The notes under the pieces were generated by a model that was given only the letters and a program-made list of their open reading frames with translations, was not told the DNA's origin and searched no databases. Below, piece by piece: positions 8,398 to 16,842 of a stretch of 64,000 nt of DNA (within the stretch, counting starts at the first letter, position 1; every line of letters starts with the position of its first letter). Source of the DNA: Desulfuromonadaceae bacterium (GTDB taxonomy: Bacteria > Desulfobacterota > Desulfuromonadia > Geobacterales > Pseudopelobacteraceae); contig JAQUIT010000017.1 in the NCBI GenBank assembly GCA_028681335.1, forward strand, positions 1-64,000, given 5' to 3'. Made by a program: the position numbers and the translations under genes.

Positions 8398-9549
8398 TTA
8401 TGCCGACTTTCGAATCTTGCTGATGCATTGTACAACGGCATCTGAAAAGAAAGCAATCTCTTCACTCGTTGTAGACCAGCCCGGGCTCAAACGCACAGTA
8501 CCGCCCGGCAGGGTTCCCAGCGTACGGTGAGCAAGGGGGGCGCAATGCAGTCCGGCGCGGACGGCAATGTCGAAACCATGGTCAAGCTCCGCAGCCAGAA
8601 GAGACGAATCAACACCGGCAGCGGTAAAGGAGAGTACCGAGCAGCGAGCTGACGGGTCTGAAGGGCCGTATATTGTTATTCCCGGAATATTTATCAGTGC
8701 CTGTTCCGCCTGATAGAGCAGGGATGATTCATGCTGATAGAGCGCTGAAATACCCCGTTCATGTATAAATTCTATGCCGGCACACAATCCGGCGATGCCG
8801 GGCATATTATGAGTTCCTGCCTCAAAACCATCCGGCATAACCTCCGGCTGTTCCTCAGCGGTTGAATGACTGCCGGTCCCCCCCTGGGTCACAGGCTTAA
8901 GCGGGACATGAGGAGCCGCATACAACAGCCCGGTTCCGGTCGGCCCTAACAGCCCCTTATGCCCCGGGACCGCGAGAAGGTCAATGGCTTCGAGTTCAAC
9001 GTCAATCGGCAGGTACCCGGCCGATTGGGCTGCATCAAGCATGAAAAGAGCACCGGTCTCGCGACAGAGCTCCGCTAGCGGCTTTATCGGTTGAATGGCG
9101 CCGCAGACATTGGACACGTGACTGACCGCAATCATGCGTGTATTCACCTGCATGGCGCGCCGGATATCCTCTACTGCAACCACTCCGTCAGAAGCAGCCG
9201 GTACTATTGATAGTTCAACCCCTTTGTTGCGAAGCGCATATAAGGGCCGCAACAGAGAATTATGTTCCATTGAGGTCGTAATAACGTGATCACCTGCGAT
9301 CAGGGTACCATACAGCGCCAGATTGAGCGCTTCGGTAGCATTCTGAGTGAATATTATTCTCGACGAATCGGCAATCGAAAACAAACTGGCAGTGGCCTCA
9401 CGCGCCTGATAAAGAATCCGCCCGGCCTCAAGAGAACGTCGATAGCCGCCTCGCCCCGGAGAAGCGCCTACATCACGCATCGCATGGATAACGGCTTCAT
9501 AAACTTTCTCCGGCTTTGGGTATGATGTCGCGGCATTATCGAGATACAA
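8398..9549 (-). CDS. Cysteine desulfurase-like class V aminotransferase
   Basis: A PLP enzyme of 383 residues from the cysteine desulfurase/selenocysteine lyase group. It begins MYLDNAATSYPKPEKVYEA, and shows the Asp-Gln of cofactor binding in MLDAAQSAGYLPID and the Schiff-base lysine in VPGHKGLLGPTGTGLLY. RAGLHCAPLAHRTLG near the C-terminus carries a cysteine in the usual active-site loop, with the downstream PGGTVRLSPGW motif. It is not the IscS/NifS form: no iscU-type gene is adjacent and the N-terminus matches the shorter stand-alone family annotated as cysteine desulfurase family protein. Physiological role (sulfur transfer, selenium metabolism or other) cannot be decided from context. 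Confidence 0.85.
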   Translation of the reverse strand: MYLDNAATSYPKPEKVYEAVIHAMRDVGASPGRGGYRRSLEAGRILYQAREATASLFSIADSSRIIFTQNATEALNLALYGTLIAGDHVITTSMEHNSLLRPLYALRNKGVELSIVPAASDGVVAVEDIRRAMQVNTRMIAVSHVSNVCGAIQPIKPLAELCRETGALFMLDAAQSAGYLPIDVELEAIDLLAVPGHKGLLGPTGTGLLYAAPHVPLKPVTQGGTGSHSTAEEQPEVMPDGFEAGTHNMPGIAGLCAGIEFIHERGISALYQHESSLLYQAEQALINIPGITIYGPSDPSARCSVLSFTAAGVDSSLLAAELDHGFDIAVRAGLHCAPLAHRTLGTLPGGTVRLSPGWSTTSEEIAFFSDAVVQCISKIRKSA

Positions 9550-9604
9550 TAAAGAAGTCCCTTGCGAAGTTTTTAAGTTAAAGCAGTGCCCGCAATACCC
9601 TAAG

Positions 9605-10681
9605 TTACGGCATCAACAGGGGTTTTTCTTTCAACCACGGATAAATATTTACAGTACCGCTGTTTTTGTCCAGAGGCACGCCATTGACCTTTTGGCGTAT
9701 AAGCAACTGATCCGAAGATCCCCACCAGTTTTGCCTGGCACTAACAACATCACGTCCGGCATTATACAGATTGTAACCACCGTTTGAGCTGAATGAGTTG
9801 TTCAAGAGAAGCGCCAGACCGTCTTCTACCCGCAGCGCATCATGGCTGTTATCGGCAAACAGGCACCGCTGAATTTTGACCCGTGAGCCGGCAAGATGCA
9901 GGGCCGTCTGCCCGTTGCGTTGAAAACGCGACATGGTAATCTGCCCTTCGCTGGCATTTATCCTGACTCCCAGTACATTCCCGGAAAAATCGCCACCAAC
10001 TATCTTGATTCGGCAATCTTCCACTTCGAGCCCGGCCTGCTGGTTATTAACGATATTGAACGATGACAAGGCAACTGCTGATTTATTCAGAATGCAGCCA
10101 CGCTTACAGGAGGAAACTGTCGTATCCCTGCCCTCAAATTCGCTGTTATAGACCGCAATCCCGACGGCTGAATCCGACACAGAGCTACCAACCATCTGCA
10201 CAACCCCGTCGTGTGACAGTAGAGCGGTCTTGGCCTGAACAATTGAAACAGACTGGAGAGTTATTACGGAAAAGCGTAGATCGATTCCGGTTTCAGCGTA
10301 CTCGATACGACAGTGTTCCATCTGGTTGCGTTTCTCGGTAGAGAGCAGGACAATTCCACCCCATGTTCCGTGCGCCTGGTGAGATTTACCAGCTGTCAAC
10401 AAAATGGGCAGTTCAGAGGTTCCTGCGGCATGCAGACGGCCTTGAACAATCAGGGCTGGAAGTTGGCCATCGGCAGCCGGCGCAAAGCGCACCACGGTTC
10501 CCGGGTCGATGCGTAAGGTCGCATGAGGAGCGACCACAACAAATCCATGCACAAGAATTGAACCACGCCAGGTTACATCTTCATTCAGCACCGTTCTGTC
10601 ATAGACGGATGTAGCCTGATCGGCAGCCATTGATATCGTTGCCATGTATAAAAAGATACATAGTACAAAAAGAGTTTTCAC
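9605..10681 (-). CDS. Secreted right-handed beta-helix repeat protein, function unknown
   Basis: A protein of about 358 residues with an N-terminal signal peptide (hydrophobic LFVLCIFLYMATISMA, then AADQ) and a repetitive body of short beta-strand turns such as GIDLRFSVITLQSVSIVQA, GVRINASEGQITMSRFQRNG and LALLLNNSFSSNGGYNLYN, the pattern of parallel beta-helix (pectate-lyase-like/NosD-like) folds. No catalytic residues are evident. The open frame allows an ATG at 10696 without a ribosome binding site. A GTG five codons later, at 10681, has GGAG seven bases upstream and gives a cleaner signal peptide, so I prefer it. The next gene downstream on the same strand is the desulfurase. Likely periplasmic or surface location. 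Confidence 0.75.
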   Translation of the reverse strand: MKTLFVLCIFLYMATISMAADQATSVYDRTVLNEDVTWRGSILVHGFVVVAPHATLRIDPGTVVRFAPAADGQLPALIVQGRLHAAGTSELPILLTAGKSHQAHGTWGGIVLLSTEKRNQMEHCRIEYAETGIDLRFSVITLQSVSIVQAKTALLSHDGVVQMVGSSVSDSAVGIAVYNSEFEGRDTTVSSCKRGCILNKSAVALSSFNIVNNQQAGLEVEDCRIKIVGGDFSGNVLGVRINASEGQITMSRFQRNGQTALHLAGSRVKIQRCLFADNSHDALRVEDGLALLLNNSFSSNGGYNLYNAGRDVVSARQNWWGSSDQLLIRQKVNGVPLDKNSGTVNIYPWLKEKPLLMP

Positions 10682-10835
10682 CCGGATACTCCACATATAA
10701 TTTTGAAATCATTACCATGATTCGCGCTAACTGTAAATTTAATGTTATTTTTTAATGAAAACATCGCCCTCTTTATCTTAATTTACGACCTTTCCAAGTC
10801 CTTTCAAGGTGTTATATTTCATCGAAATATATTTG

Positions 10836-10864
10836 TTGACAGCACATACATGTTGTGGTTTATT
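10836..10864 (+). promoter_or_regulatory. Candidate sigma-70 promoter of nrdJ
   Basis: A perfect -35 hexamer TTGACA lies at 10836-10841. At 17-base spacing the -10 position (10859-10864) reads TTTATT, a weak match. The region upstream is A+T rich and contains the short palindrome ATATTTC-ATC-GAAATAT (10814-10830). The first NrdR-like box fills the spacer between -35 and -10, as expected for a repressed promoter. The start codon of nrdJ is about 100 bases downstream. Confidence 0.5.
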
Positions 10865-10890
10865 TCATCACCTTCCACAAAATCTTGTGG
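10843..10890 (+). promoter_or_regulatory. Tandem NrdR-like operator boxes upstream of nrdJ
   Basis: Two 16-base sites end in the same TTGTGG and are exactly 32 bases apart: CACATACATGTTGTGG (10843-10858) and CCACAAAATCTTGTGG (10875-10890). The second is a perfect six-base inverted repeat (CCACAA/TTGTGG); the first is imperfect. NrdR, the ATP/dATP-sensing repressor of ribonucleotide reductase genes, typically binds two such boxes about three helical turns apart near the promoter. The gene here is a ribonucleotide reductase, so sequence, spacing and context agree. The nrdR gene is not in the window. Confidence 0.75.
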
Positions 10891-10965
10891 TTTTCGTTTT
10901 TAAATCCAAACAGCATTCAATTCATTTAAAAATCATAAACTTACTAACAAAAGAGGAGTTCTACC

Positions 10966-13206
10966 ATGAAACAAAGCTCTGCGCCCGATGCCATTCCCGG
11001 TCTGACAAAAAATGCCGCCACCGTATTGGAAAAACGCTATCTGCGCCGTGATGAAACCGGTAAGGTTCTTGAGACGGCAGCCGATATGTTCAGGCGGGTC
11101 GCAGACACAATTGCCGCCGCCGACAAAGAATTTGACAAGAAAGCGGATGTAAAAAGTTTGTCGGACACCTTTTACAACATGATGACTCGCTTCGAGTTTC
11201 TTCCCAACTCGCCGACACTGATGAACGCCGGGCGTCCATTGGGTCAGCTCTCAGCTTGTTTCGTTCTGCCGGTAGGCGACTCCATGGAAGAAATATTTGA
11301 TGCCGTCAAATACACCGCTCTAATCCACAAATCCGGCGGAGGCACTGGTTTTTCATTCTCCAGACTGAGACCTGCCAACGATGTTGTCAGTACAACAACC
11401 GGTATATCAAGCGGACCGCTCTCATTTATGCGTGTATTTGACGTCGCTACGGAAACAATTAAGCAGGGCGGCACCAGACGCGGTGCAAACATGGCGATTT
11501 TGAGAGTCGATCACCCCAGCATAATGGATTTTATCATGTGCAAGGCTGACCAGAAGCAACTCAACAACTTCAACATCTCGGTCGGTCTTACTGAAAAATT
11601 CATGCAGAGTGTTGAACGGGATGAGGAGTATGACCTTGTCAATCCCCGCGACAAAAAAGTTTGCGGCAGCCTTAATGCCCGCAAGGTCTTCCAGCGGATC
11701 GTCAAACAATCATGGGAAAACGGTGAGCCGGGAGTTATTTTCCTTGACCGTTTGAACCGTGATAATCCAACACCGCTCATAGGTGAGATTGAATCAACCA
11801 ACCCCTGCGGTGAACAACCACTACTGCCTTATGAATCCTGCAACCTCGGTTCTATCAATCTTGGGACCTTCCTTAAAGATGGTTCGGTGGACTGGAAAAA
11901 ACTACGTGAGACTATACATAACGCTGTCCACTTTCTTGACAATGTAATTGAAGCGAACAATTACCCTCTGCAGCAAATTCATGACATGACCCACTCCAAC
12001 CGCAAAATCGGGCTTGGTGTCATGGGCTGGGCTGACATGCTGATTCTGCTGGGAATTCCATACTGTTCTGAAGAAGCGGTAAAACTTGGCAAGAAGGTGA
12101 TGAAATTCATTAATGATGAAGGACATCAGGCATCACAGGAACTGGGCAAAAAACGGGGGTCATTCCCCAATTTCAAAGGCTCTACCTTTGACAAGGAGGG
12201 CGCTGCTCCGCAGAGAAATGCAACAGTCACAACAATTGCCCCGACAGGAACCATTTCCATCATTGCCAACGCATCTTCAGGTGTTGAACCGCTCTTCGCC
12301 GTCTCCTACGTCCGCACCGTTATGGACAAGAACGTTCTGGTGGAAGTCAACCCGATTTTCGAGCGCATCGCAAAGGAACGGGGATTTTACTCAGAAGCTC
12401 TCATGCAGAAGATAGCAGAGCACGGCTCTGTTCAGGATATTGCGGAAATCCCTGAAGACGTCCGCAGCGTGTTCGTAACGTCTCACGAAATCACCCCGGA
12501 ATACCATATTCAGATGCAGTCAGCCTTCCAGCTTTTCACCGACAATGCCGTTTCCAAGACGGTGAATTTTTCAAATTCTGCCACTATTGAGGATGTTGAA
12601 AAGGTTTACATGCTCGCCTATGAAACCGGTTGCAAGGGCGTCACCATTTACCGTGACGGTTCGAGAGACGAGCAGGTACTCTCAACCGGTAAAAAAGAAG
12701 AAGTGGCAGCAGCCGTTGCCGCTACACCGGTTGAAGACGACAAGAAAGCCATCAAGCGGGAGCGCCCCAAAGCGCTCAAGGGATGTACCCATCAAATGCA
12801 GACCGGATGCGGCCCGCTCTATATAACTATCAATGAAGATAAAAACGGCTTATTCGAACTCTTTACGACAATGGGCAAGGCTGGTGGATGCGCCGCTTCC
12901 CAGAGTGAAGCAATAGGTCGCATGGTATCACTGGCATGGCGGAGCGGAATTCAGGCCCGCCAGGTAGTGAAACAGCTTCAGGGAATTTCCTGCCACTGCC
13001 CGTCAGGCTTTGGGGACAACCGTGTGCTTTCATGTGCCGATGCAGTTGCAAAAGCGATCCAGAATCATCTGATTGACAGCGGATATGATGTTGACAGTGA
13101 GATAACCAGGCATGAACGCGGAGCCTGCCCTGAATGCGGCGGCATTGTAGAACACGAAGGAGGTTGTTCGGTCTGCCACGTCTGTGGTTATTCCGAGTGT
13201 GCATAA
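10966..13206 (+). CDS. nrdJ: Adenosylcobalamin-dependent (class II) ribonucleoside-diphosphate reductase
   Basis: Reduces ribonucleotides to deoxyribonucleotides using a B12-derived radical, without oxygen and without a separate radical-generating subunit. It has 746 residues. Motifs in order: SACFVLPVGDSMEEIF with the first redox cysteine, GGTRRGANMAILRVDHPSI, the active-site loop NPCGEQPLLPYESCNLGSIN (cysteine at about residue 281), TTIAPTGTISIIANASSG, a TSCPD-type domain (about 600-700) and a C-terminal zinc-ribbon-like tail with CPECGG and CSVCHVCGYSEC, which may include the re-reducing cysteines. AGGAG precedes the ATG by eight bases. It stands alone on the plus strand behind NrdR-like boxes. 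Class II enzyme use fits an anaerobe that meets oxygen occasionally. Confidence 0.97.
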   Translation: MKQSSAPDAIPGLTKNAATVLEKRYLRRDETGKVLETAADMFRRVADTIAAADKEFDKKADVKSLSDTFYNMMTRFEFLPNSPTLMNAGRPLGQLSACFVLPVGDSMEEIFDAVKYTALIHKSGGGTGFSFSRLRPANDVVSTTTGISSGPLSFMRVFDVATETIKQGGTRRGANMAILRVDHPSIMDFIMCKADQKQLNNFNISVGLTEKFMQSVERDEEYDLVNPRDKKVCGSLNARKVFQRIVKQSWENGEPGVIFLDRLNRDNPTPLIGEIESTNPCGEQPLLPYESCNLGSINLGTFLKDGSVDWKKLRETIHNAVHFLDNVIEANNYPLQQIHDMTHSNRKIGLGVMGWADMLILLGIPYCSEEAVKLGKKVMKFINDEGHQASQELGKKRGSFPNFKGSTFDKEGAAPQRNATVTTIAPTGTISIIANASSGVEPLFAVSYVRTVMDKNVLVEVNPIFERIAKERGFYSEALMQKIAEHGSVQDIAEIPEDVRSVFVTSHEITPEYHIQMQSAFQLFTDNAVSKTVNFSNSATIEDVEKVYMLAYETGCKGVTIYRDGSRDEQVLSTGKKEEVAAAVAATPVEDDKKAIKRERPKALKGCTHQMQTGCGPLYITINEDKNGLFELFTTMGKAGGCAASQSEAIGRMVSLAWRSGIQARQVVKQLQGISCHCPSGFGDNRVLSCADAVAKAIQNHLIDSGYDVDSEITRHERGACPECGGIVEHEGGCSVCHVCGYSECA

Positions 13207-13234
13207 ATATTTGCACGGCATCAACACAAGTCAC

Positions 13235-13266
13235 TTGACAATCGGCTACATTTAGTGGCATATATG
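13235..13266 (+). promoter_or_regulatory. Possible tRNA-Asp promoter
   Basis: TTGACA occurs at 13235-13240, downstream of the nrdJ stop, and an A+T-rich CATATATG follows at 13259-13266. Spacing to the best -10-like hexamer (CATATA) is 18 bases. The tRNA begins about 25 bases further on. The -10 match is poor, so this is only a candidate. Confidence 0.35.
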
Positions 13267-13290
13267 TCGAGTTAAACTGACTACTCATCA

Positions 13291-13367
13291 GGGGTTGTAG
13301 CTCAGTTGGTTAGAGTGCCAGCCTGTCACGCTGGAAGTCGCGGGTTCGAGCCCCGTCAACCCCGCCA
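13291..13367 (+). tRNA. tRNA-Asp (anticodon GTC)
   Basis: A 77-base cloverleaf. The acceptor arms GGGGTTG (13291-13297) and CAACCCC (13357-13363) pair fully, followed by discriminator G and an encoded CCA (13365-13367). The D-loop contains AGCTCAGTTGGTTAGAG, the anticodon stem is CCAGC/GCTGG around loop CTGTCAC, with anticodon GTC at 13325-13327, and the T-loop is GGGTTCGAGCCCC-like. It sits between nrdJ and a strong intrinsic terminator. Confidence 0.97.
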
Positions 13368-13373
13368 TACATA

Positions 13374-13408
13374 TAAAAAAAGGTGCCCTTACAGGCACCT
13401 TTTTTTGT
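13374..13408 (+). terminator. Intrinsic terminator after tRNA-Asp
   Basis: Seven-base stem AGGTGCC (13381-13387) / GGCACCT (13394-13400) with loop CTTACA, flanked by an A-run on the left and seven or more T on the right. The symmetry means it could also end minus-strand transcripts arriving from the TPR gene at 13422-13874. Confidence 0.9.
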
Positions 13409-13421
13409 TTTATAGAATTTT

Positions 13422-13874
13422 TTATCTAAGTCCTAAACGGACCAGAATAATTCCAAGATACTTGTTCAGCAGATTGTCACGCGAGAGGAAAGATATAACC
13501 GGAGGCTTCCTGGTTCCAATACTGTCTAGTAGCCGCTCAATCTCCTGACTTCCACCAAGCAACCTTCCCTGCCTGAAAGCTTGAAGTGCTTCATTCTTTT
13601 TTCCCGCAACAAGATAAACTTTACCGAGATAAAGGTAATGGAGAGGGTTATCAGGATCATGTCCAATAGCATTGCGGCACAGCTCGAATGCCCGCGTGAG
13701 GTGTCCACGCTGTTTGGCAACACAGAACCCGAGGCGGGAATGCCATAACGGATCGTTCCTGACGCTTAGTCCACGTTCCAGACACGCCAGTGCCGCCAGA
13801 ACATTATTCTGGTCAAGTTCCTGCTGGGCCCGATCGAACTCTTTCTGGGCATTGGCTCCCGTTTCAGGATCCAT
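13422..13874 (-). CDS. Small TPR-like protein
   Basis: A 150-residue, mostly helical protein with tetratricopeptide-like repeats: FDRAQQELDQNNVLAALACLERG, AFELCRNAIGHDPDNPLHYLYLGKVYLVAGKKNEALQAF (the last reads as a textbook TPR) and a C-terminal EIERLLDSIG helix. TPRs mediate protein contacts, but the partner is unknown. GGAGG lies shortly upstream of the ATG. It is alone between the tRNA terminator and an NtrC-type regulator on the same strand, so it may be the last gene of that transcript. No signal peptide, so cytoplasmic. Confidence 0.75.
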   Translation of the reverse strand: MDPETGANAQKEFDRAQQELDQNNVLAALACLERGLSVRNDPLWHSRLGFCVAKQRGHLTRAFELCRNAIGHDPDNPLHYLYLGKVYLVAGKKNEALQAFRQGRLLGGSQEIERLLDSIGTRKPPVISFLSRDNLLNKYLGIILVRLGLR

Positions 13875-13985
13875 ATTAACCTCCTAAAGCCTGATGCTTC
13901 TTTGAGTGTACTATATTAGTAATTGAGACCAATCGCTCCGTAATGGCGTGCCACTGATTCATAAACCACCCGGCTCAATTCATTT

Positions 13986-15359
13986 TTATATTTTCAGCCT
14001 TTTTATCTTTTCAACCAGCGTAGTCCGATTGATACCCAAAAGCGCGGCGGCCTTCGCCTTGACCCCACCTGCTGATTCCAGTGCCTCTGAAATCAAGGAA
14101 TGCTCAATCCTGGAAATAGTTGCAACCAAATCAACGCCTCCACTTGGCATCTTGACGCAGCACATATCCCCAGCGGGCTTTTCGCCTACTATTGTGGCAG
14201 GAACGTCATCTAAATTTATAATAGCTGCATCCGTCAAAACAATCATTCTTTCGATCAGATTCTCCAGTTCCCGCACATTGCCGGGCCAGGAATACCGTTC
14301 CAAAGCCTCAAGGGCCTGTTTACTGATACTGCACGGCGCACGCCCCAGCAAACGACACTGTTTCTCCAGAAAAAATGCTGTGAGGTGCATAATATCCTGC
14401 TGCCGTTCACGCAGCGGAGGAAGATGGAGCGGGATTACGTTTAACCGGTAGTAGAGATCTTCTCGAAACGCTCCGCGCTTAACCATGCTTTCAAGATCTG
14501 AATTGGTTGCAGAAATCACTCGCACATGAAATTTCACCGTCTTATTAGAACCAACCCTCTCTACCTCATGTTCCTGCAAAACCCGCAACAGCTTTGACTG
14601 CAGATGAAGAGGCAGCGTACCGATTTCATCAAGAAAAATGGTACCATGATTGGCTGCCTCGAATTTTCCCGGCTTGTCCTTGACAGCACCGGTAAAGGCA
14701 CCCCTCACATGGCCGAATAGTTCACTTTCAAGTAATGCTTCCGGAATTGCGCTGCAGTTTACCGCAACAAAAGGTCGCTCCCGACGTGTACCATTATAGT
14801 GCAGCGCCCTGGCCACAAGTTCTTTGCCGGTCCCCGATTCACCGCTGACAAGAACCGCCGAGTCAGTTTTCACAATACGGCTCATGCGCTCAAAAACAAG
14901 GCTCATTGCCGGAGAGTTCCCGATTATATTATCGAATTCAAAGCGCCCCTGAAGCTGCTGGCGAAGATATTTATTCTCAGACATTAGCTTCTGTTTTTCC
15001 AACGCCTTTAAGACAACAATTTTCAATTCGTCGAAGTCAATCGGCTTGGTAATATAGTCAAAAGCCCCCTCTTTCATAGCCCTGACCGCTGATTGAGCCG
15101 AAGCATGACCAGTCACGACGATAACTTCGCTGGCTGGCGAGACCTTACGAACGCTCTGCAAAACATCAAAGCCGTTTTTATCCGGCAGAAACAGGTCTGA
15201 AACAATAACCTGATACTGTTGGCAATCAATCAGATCAAGTGCACTCTCACCGGTTGCTGCCGAGGTAACATCATACCCTGCTAAAGACAGCAACCTGGAC
15301 AGAGCTTCACGACCAGAGTCGTCATCATCAACTACCAGAATTTTTATTGCATCATCCAT
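13986..15359 (-). CDS. NtrC-family sigma-54-dependent response regulator (orphan)
   Basis: A three-domain activator of 457 residues. The receiver domain (about 5-118) has the acidic cluster VVDDDD and phospho-acceptor Asp55 in VIVSDLFLPD. The AAA+ domain has Walker A GESGTGKE (173-180), the canonical sigma-54 contact loop GAFTGA (220-225) and GTIFLDEIG. A Fis-type DNA-binding helix-turn-helix ends the protein (KAKAAALLGINRTTLVEKIK). It activates RpoN promoters after phosphorylation. No histidine kinase gene is adjacent, so the input is unknown; bioA follows upstream at 15381 with a 21-base gap, which may be coincidental co-transcription. Confidence 0.93.
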   Translation of the reverse strand: MDDAIKILVVDDDDSGREALSRLLSLAGYDVTSAATGESALDLIDCQQYQVIVSDLFLPDKNGFDVLQSVRKVSPASEVIVVTGHASAQSAVRAMKEGAFDYITKPIDFDELKIVVLKALEKQKLMSENKYLRQQLQGRFEFDNIIGNSPAMSLVFERMSRIVKTDSAVLVSGESGTGKELVARALHYNGTRRERPFVAVNCSAIPEALLESELFGHVRGAFTGAVKDKPGKFEAANHGTIFLDEIGTLPLHLQSKLLRVLQEHEVERVGSNKTVKFHVRVISATNSDLESMVKRGAFREDLYYRLNVIPLHLPPLRERQQDIMHLTAFFLEKQCRLLGRAPCSISKQALEALERYSWPGNVRELENLIERMIVLTDAAIINLDDVPATIVGEKPAGDMCCVKMPSGGVDLVATISRIEHSLISEALESAGGVKAKAAALLGINRTTLVEKIKRLKI

Positions 15360-15380
15360 GAGGCCGCCTCTAAACCATAA

Positions 15381-16745
15381 TCATTCAGTAACAACCTGTA
15401 TTGATTCCTTCAACACACTTAAAAGCAGATCTATCTCATCGACAGAGATAACAAGCGGTGGAAATATAACGACCGTATTACCCAAAGGGCGGGTGAAAAC
15501 GCCGCGCTTGCGCGCCTCAAGAGAAACCCGAATCCCGACCTTCTCCTCCCACGGATACGCTGCACCGGTTTCCCTGTTCTCAACCAATTCAATACCTGCA
15601 GCCAGACCGCACTGGCGAAGATTTCCTACATGAGACAGCGTCTCAAACGCCTCCAACCCCTGCTTTAGCCGGGCAATTTTGGGTTGTAATGCTGCCAGCA
15701 GGTTATCATCCTGAAACAGTTCCAGACTTCTCAGAGCTACGGCACAGGCTAAAGGGTTACCGGTGAATGTATGACCATGAAAAAAAGTCTTCAACTCGGC
15801 ATATGAACCCAAAAAAGCTGAATAGACTTTATCGGTCGTCACGGTTGCCGCCAAGGGAAGATATCCGGCAGCGATACCCTTGGAAATTGCCATGATGTCG
15901 GGTACCACACCTTCATGTTGACAGGCAAACATTTTTCCGGTTCTACCAAAGCCGGTCGCAACTTCATCGGCTATCATTAATATATCATAGCGGTCGCACA
16001 GTTCTCTCAGGCGGTGGAGAAATCCCGGTGGTTGAACAATCATCCCTCCGGCACCCTGAACAAGCGGCTCAATCACAAGTCCGGCAATCAGACCGGCATT
16101 ATGCACCATCAGCTGCTCGACCGCATCAACACACTCCATGTTACAGGTAAGCCTGTTGCAGCCAAGCTCGCAACGATAACAGTACGGTGCCGGAGCCTGC
16201 AATGTCTCAAACATGAGTGGCTTGAAGGTCGTATGATAGATGCCGATCCCCCCGACACTCACCGCACCAAGTGTATCACCATGGTAGGCATTCCTGAAGG
16301 TTATAAAGCGGCTTCGCTCAGGATGGCCTGCGTGGACCTGATATTGGTAGGCCATCTTTACAGCAACTTCCATGGCAGTTGAACCGTTATCCGAATAAAA
16401 GAACCGGTCCAGACCTGGAGGGGTAATTTCAGCCAGCCGGGCAGCAAGGATAATACTCTGTTCACTAGCCAACCCCAACAGTGTTGAATGTTCAAGACGG
16501 TCAACCTGTTCTTTAAGGGCTTCATTCAGTTCATGGCGGCAATGTCCGTGTACATTTGTCCACATGGAAGCAACACCATCAAGATAGCGATTACCATCCG
16601 TATCGATGAGCCAGCATCCCTCTCCCTTAACGATAATAATCTGTTCATCACGTTCCCATTCCTGCATCTGGGTAAACGGGTGCCAGACATGGCGTTTATC
16701 CCACAGTCGCAATTGTTCGGTTGATATATGGTTTATTCCAGACAT
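15381..16745 (-). CDS. bioA: Adenosylmethionine-8-amino-7-oxononanoate transaminase
   Basis: PLP enzyme of biotin synthesis that converts 8-amino-7-oxononanoate to 7,8-diaminononanoate with S-adenosylmethionine as amino donor. It has 454 residues. Visible: HVWHPFTQMQEWE at the N-terminus (typical of BioA), GSTAMEVAVKMAYQYQ, YHGDTLGAVSVGG, DEVATGFGRTGKMFACQHE, the Schiff-base lysine in AISKGIAAGYLPLAA, and FFHGHTFTGNPLACAVA. The next biotin enzyme, BioD, and BioB lie 19 kb away at 35-37 kb, so the pathway genes are split. No BirA-like site was found in front of this gene, unlike bioB. Confidence 0.95.
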   Translation of the reverse strand: MSGINHISTEQLRLWDKRHVWHPFTQMQEWERDEQIIIVKGEGCWLIDTDGNRYLDGVASMWTNVHGHCRHELNEALKEQVDRLEHSTLLGLASEQSIILAARLAEITPPGLDRFFYSDNGSTAMEVAVKMAYQYQVHAGHPERSRFITFRNAYHGDTLGAVSVGGIGIYHTTFKPLMFETLQAPAPYCYRCELGCNRLTCNMECVDAVEQLMVHNAGLIAGLVIEPLVQGAGGMIVQPPGFLHRLRELCDRYDILMIADEVATGFGRTGKMFACQHEGVVPDIMAISKGIAAGYLPLAATVTTDKVYSAFLGSYAELKTFFHGHTFTGNPLACAVALRSLELFQDDNLLAALQPKIARLKQGLEAFETLSHVGNLRQCGLAAGIELVENRETGAAYPWEEKVGIRVSLEARKRGVFTRPLGNTVVIFPPLVISVDEIDLLLSVLKESIQVVTE

Positions 16746-16782
16746 GTGTTATTTCCTCTGCTATAGGGAGAATCTCCAGGTC

Positions 16783-16820
16783 AATAAAAAAGACCCGCTG
16801 GAACTTGTCCAGAGGGTCTC
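16783..16820 (-). terminator. Intrinsic terminator after glyA
   Basis: On the minus strand: GAGACCC-TCTGG, loop ACAAGTT, CCAGC-GGGTCTT, then TTTTTATTG. The strong two-part stem followed by a T-run lies 23 bases past the glyA stop and upstream of bioA, so it separates the rpiB-glyA transcript from bioA. Confidence 0.85.
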
Positions 16821-16842
16821 GTAACTACCTTATGTTTTGTAA

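Noticed and set aside
8322-8465. N-terminal extension of the PhoH-type protein
   Set aside because: Runs into the neighbouring desulfurase and lacks a ribosome site, while ATG 8321 has a good one and gives the PIN domain start.
10809-11051. Plus-strand open frame overlapping the nrdJ promoter and start
   Set aside because: Overlaps NrdR-like boxes and nrdJ in another frame and has no ribosome site; treated as chance.
13145-13200. CSVCH in the NrdJ C-terminus as a haem c site
   Set aside because: It is part of a CPECGG/CSVCHVCGYSEC zinc-ribbon-like tail of a cytoplasmic enzyme, so haem attachment is not expected.
13921-13985. GAGCCGGGTGG text resembling a second GEMM 3' end
   Set aside because: No P2 hairpin, AAAGCC core or terminator is present around it.
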